A stretch of DNA of 61,924 nucleotides, taken from NCBI RefSeq assembly GCF_016918505.1, contig NZ_JAFFPZ010000019.1, positions 1 through 61,924 of the forward strand, read 5' to 3'. The notes below the pieces were generated by a model. The model worked only from the letters and a program-made list of their open reading frames with translations. It was not told the origin of the DNA and did not search any database. Positions 58,415 to 61,924 of the stretch are shown piece by piece (the stretch's first letter is position 1; every line of letters begins with the position of its first letter). Origin of the DNA: Desulforhopalus vacuolatus. Its GTDB lineage: Bacteria > Desulfobacterota > Desulfobulbia > Desulfobulbales > Desulfocapsaceae. The position numbers were made by a program, and so were the translations under genes.

Positions 58415-59434
58415 ATGTTTACAAATAAAACACTTCTCATCACCGGCGGTACCGGCTCCTTCGGCAACGCCGCTTTGGAAAGATTTATTGATACCGAAAT
58501 CGCCGAAATCCGCATTTTCAGCCGGGATGAAAAGAAACAAGACGACATGCGGAAGATCTACAACAACCCCAAACTCAAATTTTATATTGGTGATGTCCGT
58601 GACCGCCAGAGCCTCGACAATGTCATGACCGGAGTTGATTATATCTTTCATGCTGCGGCCTTGAAGCAGGTGCCCAGCTGTGAATTTTTCCCTGTGGAAG
58701 CGGTGAAGACTAATGTTCTGGGTGCTGAAAATGTCCTTGCTTCCGCTGTCCAGCATGGCGTTAAAAAGGCGGTTATCTTAAGTACGGACAAGGCTGTTTA
58801 TCCCTTAAACGCCATGGGTATGAGTAAGGCTATGATGGAAAAGGTTATGGTAGCCCGGTCCCGGAATATCTCTGAGGGAGGTACTGTCATGTGCGGTACC
58901 CGGTACGGGAATGTCATGGCTTCACGCGGTTCCGTAATCCCTTTGTTTGTACAGCAGATCCACGATGGTAAGCCGCTTACAATTACCGATCCAAACATGA
59001 CCCGCTTCATGATGACGCTTGAAAATGCCGTTGAACTGGTCGTATTTGCCTTTGAACACGCCAATCAGGGAGATATTTTCATTCAGAAAGCCCCTGCCTG
59101 TACCATTGAAACCCTGGCGAAAGCACTGCTTGAACTGTATCATGCAAACAATGAAATCAAAATCATTGGCACCCGGCACGGGGAAAAAGTATATGAATCT
59201 CTGGTAGCCAGGGAAGACATGGTCAAGGCTGAAGATATGGGTGAGTACTACCGGATTCCCGCAGATACCAGGGATCTCAACTATGATCTGTATTTTACCA
59301 ACGGGAATGAAACCATCCATGAAGCCGAGGAATACACTTCCCATAATACAGAACGACTGAATGTTGAAGGGACGAAGGAATTGTTGTTGAAGTTGGATTT
59401 TATTCGGGACGATCTTGGGATGGAAGAACGGTGA
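58415..59434 (+). CDS. fnlA: UDP-GlcNAc 4,6-dehydratase / 5-epimerase (FnlA/CapE type)
   Basis: First step of UDP-N-acetyl-L-fucosamine synthesis. 339 aa extended SDR: NAD-binding GGTGSFGNAAL, DVRDR, and STDKAVYPLNAMGMSKAMMEK, where Met stands in place of the usual catalytic Tyr, as known for CapE. C-terminal GTRHGEKVYESLV. Seven bases after the glycosyltransferase, then a heptamer-rich gap. Base composition is nearer the core than the genes before it. Confidence 0.9.
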   Translation: MFTNKTLLITGGTGSFGNAALERFIDTEIAEIRIFSRDEKKQDDMRKIYNNPKLKFYIGDVRDRQSLDNVMTGVDYIFHAAALKQVPSCEFFPVEAVKTNVLGAENVLASAVQHGVKKAVILSTDKAVYPLNAMGMSKAMMEKVMVARSRNISEGGTVMCGTRYGNVMASRGSVIPLFVQQIHDGKPLTITDPNMTRFMMTLENAVELVVFAFEHANQGDIFIQKAPACTIETLAKALLELYHANNEIKIIGTRHGEKVYESLVAREDMVKAEDMGEYYRIPADTRDLNYDLYFTNGNETIHEAEEYTSHNTERLNVEGTKELLLKLDFIRDDLGMEER

Positions 59435-59444
59435 CTTGTAATTT

Positions 59445-59500
59445 GTGATTGGTAACTGGTTACTGGTGACTGGTGATTTGTGACTGGTGGCTGGTGTGCT
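59445..59500 (+). repeat. TGGTGACT-type heptamer tract after fnlA
   Basis: Imperfect heptamers (GGTAACTGGTTACTGGTGAC and on) start 11 bp after the fnlA stop. They are the reverse complement of the tract at 59690-59790, so the two enclose a 190-bp spacer as an inverted pair. That spacer shows no gene. Confidence 0.8.
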
Positions 59501-59670
59501 TCTCGCACGTTAGAGACGATTTTAAGTTTTATTGTGGGTGGTTATCTTGTCTGCCGGGAAGAATTTTTCTGTCTGCGAACGGGCGTTTAATGCCTTTGAA
59601 CTGTTGCTTAACTCCAAAATCTCAAGTTTATAGCAGGAACACAAATTTTCCTCGAGGGTAGATAGCATAT

Positions 59671-60921
59671 ATGTGCTCAAACAACCAGTTGTTACCAATC
59701 ACCAGTCACCAGTCACCAGTAACTAGTAGTCACCAGTCACCAGTCACCAGTCACCAATCACCAGTAACTAGTAGTCACCAGTCACCAGTCACCAAAATCG
59801 GCATTACCGGACAAAACGGATTTATAGGCCTGCATCTGTTTAACTGTTTAGGCGTGGAAAAAGATATTGAACGTATTCCTTTCAAGCGGGCGTATTTTGA
59901 TAATTCGGACAAACTGCGGGAATTCGTCCGCTCCTGCGACGTGATCGTGCATTTTGCCGCCCTGAATCGGCATGAGGATATGCAGGTTCTCTATGACGTG
60001 AATGTGGGATTGGTGCAGAAGGTTGTTGAGGCCATGGAGGCTGAAGGGGTTAAACCACATGTGATTTTTGCTTCTTCTTCTCAGGAAGAACGGGATAATC
60101 TCTACGGAGCGTCCAAGCGGGAAGGAAGAAGGATTTTTGAAGCGTGGGCGGTCAGGTCCGGCGGGAAGTGTACCGGGATCATTATCCCCAATGTATTTGG
60201 TCCCTTTGGCCGTTCTAACTATAATTCTGTGATTGCCACCTTCTGCCACAAGCTGACCCATGGTGAGATGCCCGAGATTCATGTGGATGGCAGTCTGAAA
60301 CTGATCTATGTCACCGACCTGTGTAAGGATATTATTCGTATTCTCCGGGGTGAGATCAAAGAAAGCCCGTATTATGCTCCCCACTGCGCCGAGAAAAAAG
60401 TCTCCGAAATCCTGGCTCTTCTGAACTCCTACAAGCAAACCTATTTCGACAAACAGATCGTCCCGGAAATCCAGGACCATTTTGAGCAATCCCTGTTCAA
60501 CACCTTCTTCTGCTCCATCGACCACGCTACTTTTTTCCCCGGCAAGCTCACTCCCCACGCCGACAACCGCGGCCATTTCGTAGAAGTCCTCAAGCTGGAC
60601 AACACCGGCGGTCAAGTCTCCTTTTCCACCACCGCCCCCGGGATCACGCGTGGGGATCATTACCACACCAGAAAATTTGAGCGGTTTGCCGTTATCAAAG
60701 GCAAGGCCAGGATTCAGCTGCGAAGAATCGGAACTGATGATGTTCTTGATTTTGTCATCGATGCGGGGGAGTGTCCCGGATTTGTTGATATGCCTGTCTG
60801 GTATACGCATAATATTACTAATATCGGTGATGAAGATGCGTATACGATTTTTTGGATTAATGAATTTTATGATCCGGAGGATGGGGATACGTTTTTTGAG
60901 AAAGTGGAGGAGAGGCAGTGA
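59671..60921 (+). CDS. fnlB: SDR reductase with cupin domain (FnlB/CapF type), repeat-coded N-terminus
   Basis: Second step of UDP-L-FucNAc synthesis: NADPH reduction (and C3 epimerisation) of the ketosugar. The family part starts at KIGITGQNGFIGLHL (about residue 42): Rossmann SDR to ~280, then a zinc cupin (GDHYHTRKFERFAVIKGKA). The first 41 residues are coded by a TCACCAG heptamer array and read as HQSPVTS repeats. No ATG, GTG or TTG lies close before the core, so the original start seems lost; the only ATG in frame is 59671 with GAGG 14 bases upstream. Expression is therefore uncertain. The third enzyme (FnlC/CapG) would be expected next, but an IS lies there. Confidence 0.85.
   Translation: MCSNNQLLPITSHQSPVTSSHQSPVTSHQSPVTSSHQSPVTKIGITGQNGFIGLHLFNCLGVEKDIERIPFKRAYFDNSDKLREFVRSCDVIVHFAALNRHEDMQVLYDVNVGLVQKVVEAMEAEGVKPHVIFASSSQEERDNLYGASKREGRRIFEAWAVRSGGKCTGIIIPNVFGPFGRSNYNSVIATFCHKLTHGEMPEIHVDGSLKLIYVTDLCKDIIRILRGEIKESPYYAPHCAEKKVSEILALLNSYKQTYFDKQIVPEIQDHFEQSLFNTFFCSIDHATFFPGKLTPHADNRGHFVEVLKLDNTGGQVSFSTTAPGITRGDHYHTRKFERFAVIKGKARIQLRRIGTDDVLDFVIDAGECPGFVDMPVWYTHNITNIGDEDAYTIFWINEFYDPEDGDTFFEKVEERQ
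59690..59791 (+). repeat. TCACCAG heptamer array inside the fnlB frame
   Basis: About 12 heptamers (TCACCAG with TAACTAG variants) including two copies of a longer unit (CACCAGTAACTAGTAGT at 59713 and 59760). Three heptamers equal 21 bp, hence a seven-residue protein period. Confidence 0.92.
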
Positions 60922-60984
60922 TTGGTGAGAAACAGTGACTGGTGATTGGTGATTAGTAATTGGTAACTACAAGTCACTACTCAC
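60922..60984 (+). repeat. TGGTGATT-type heptamer tract after fnlB
   Basis: GTGACTGGTGATTGGTGATT and relatives, in the same orientation as the tract after fnlA. It runs up to the IS end at about 60986. Confidence 0.75.
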
Positions 60985-60985
60985 C

Positions 60986-61924
60986 ATTCGCGTAAACTGA
61001 AAAACTATCCGGAATTACTCTCCAGGCCGGAATAGATTTCTGGTCCCAGACCAAGGAGTTCCAACATCCTTACTTGTAACGGTGAAAGTGGTGTGACATG
61101 GTGAAAGATTTGCCCGGCTAACTCGATGATCGTCAGAGTGATTTGGGAATAGGCCTTCAGGATTCTTTCCGCTGTTGGAGAATCCGTTTCCTTCTTGGGA
61201 TTTTCTGCGTGGAGGCCTGTGAGTTTTTCGCTATTTTGCTGTAAACCTCGACGAACGACAAACTCAATCAGCGTTAAGGCTCGCAAGGCTATACTCAGAA
61301 GATTTGTCAGACCTTCAACCTGGTCATTTCTTTTGACAAAGACAGGATCTAAGGAGAGCGGAGCTCCCTTGAGACGATGAAATCCTCTTTCGATTGTCCA
61401 CTCGTCGCGGTATGTGAGCACTGCGTTTTCAAAGCTCAACTGGTCAGGAGATTCGTTTGTGACGTACGCTTTCCAACCCAATGTTTTCTCTAATTCAGTG
61501 ATTGCATCCTCCCGTCTTTCCACGGATGTAATCTGGTATCGGACCTGTGTGACTTGTTTCTTTTTGCGGTTCTCACTGCCGCGACCTGTCCTATATATTG
61601 AACGAGTACTTTTTCTTCACGCTCAAAATGATAGCGAAGCAATCCTTGGACTTTATATTGTGTCAATATGGTTTCAGCTTTTTCTTCAAGCGTTTTTGCA
61701 TCCCGAATCTGACGTTTTCCGCGAGCAGGAGCGGGAGTCAATGCCTCCAACTTTTCGGTGGCCGTGGCGAGTCGTTTTTTTAGATTTTTCGACAGTGTTT
61801 CCCGGTATTTGGAGGAGCAAATAAGAAGAACGCGCTCTTCCCATTCGACTCTCTTTTCATCTTGGTCTATTGAACAGGTTCGAGTGAATTCATAGCCTTG
61901 GCCAAGAGATATTTGCTCTCCGTT
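60986..61924 (-). pseudogene. IS1634-like transposase, frameshifted and cut by the window edge
   Basis: Reading on the minus strand from 61924, the frame is open (GYEFTRTCSIDQDEKRVEW, EALTPAPARGKRQIRDA, YHFEREEKVLVQYIG), loses frame near 61585 (one base missing or two extra), then continues SENRKKKQVTQVRYQITS through YRDEWTIERGFHRLKGAPLS to a stop at 61005. The Y-R-E-K signature of IS4-superfamily DDE transposases is in YRDEWTIERGFHRLKG. The end TACTCACCATTCGCG is shared with three other sites in the window. Confidence 0.82.

Overview
The window looks like a chromosomal segment of a Gram-negative, probably anaerobic Desulfobacterota (Desulfobulbales-like) bacterium. This placement is inferred from gene content: a DHH-CBS-tRNA nucleotidyltransferase fusion, a stand-alone AICAR formyltransferase, full-length cobalamin MetH, TatC, an outer-membrane porin-like protein and an F420-dehydrogenase-like protein in a surface-polysaccharide locus. 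No rRNA or tRNA gene was found.

Layout. 1-186 is the tail of a transposase and the end of its IS. 0.8-43.3 kb is a housekeeping backbone of moderately GC-rich genes: metH; a short glmU and an AICAR formyltransferase; dinG, a long-chain prenyl synthase and a small membrane protein; a porin with a clear promoter and terminator; a lipoprotein, a 4Fe-4S uracil-DNA glycosylase and an FG-GAP protein; an FmdB zinc ribbon, ftsB-like, DUF523, tatC and serS; ddl and mobB; rpsU and a xerC/D recombinase; a GxxExxY protein; a tRNA nucleotidyltransferase fusion; an M50 protease; an acyl-CoA synthetase; an M78 peptidase pair; and a DUF1566 protein. Transcription units are short and separated by unusually long non-coding spacers.

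The spacers are the oddest feature. At least fourteen are mosaics of the same few short modules: heptamers of the GGAGACA type, CGAATAA-rich, CGCGAAGGA-type, CACGGAA-type and CACGAAT-type modules. They run purine-rich from the left edge and as the reverse complement toward the right edge, so several are giant imperfect dyads whatever the direction of the flanking genes. One is split by an intact IS630-type element with a TA duplication. A separate 4.5-kb array (22.59-27.06 kb, between serS and mobB) holds about 22 copies of a 20-bp palindrome preceded by GTAG, in both orientations, with a REP-associated tyrosine transposase (RAYT) gene inside it. The architecture is that of REP/BIME sequences, but expanded into long tandem units (210 and about 164 bp).

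39.6-44.5 kb is a decayed accessory zone: three copies of the same gene remnant, an AAA-ATPase stub, a 100-bp MITE flanked by TA, and a remnant of an IS1634-like end. 45.0-61.0 kb is an AT-rich, horizontally acquired-looking surface-polysaccharide (O-antigen or capsule) locus: glycosyltransferases, a Wzx-like flippase, an acetyltransferase, an FrhB-like protein with a polysaccharide pyruvyl transferase, a Wzy-like polymerase, a methyltransferase, and the fnlA/capE and fnlB/capF genes for UDP-N-acetyl-L-fucosamine synthesis. It is interrupted by IS1595, IS30 and IS-end remnants and bounded at both sides by related IS1634-like ends. In it, a TCACCAG heptamer array has replaced the normal start of fnlB and is read as a repeated HQSPVTS peptide.

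Most candidates for new biology lie between or around the genes: the dyad mosaic spacers, the RAYT/palindrome array, the repeat-coded N-terminus of FnlB, and a small-protein plus M78-peptidase pair in the decayed island.
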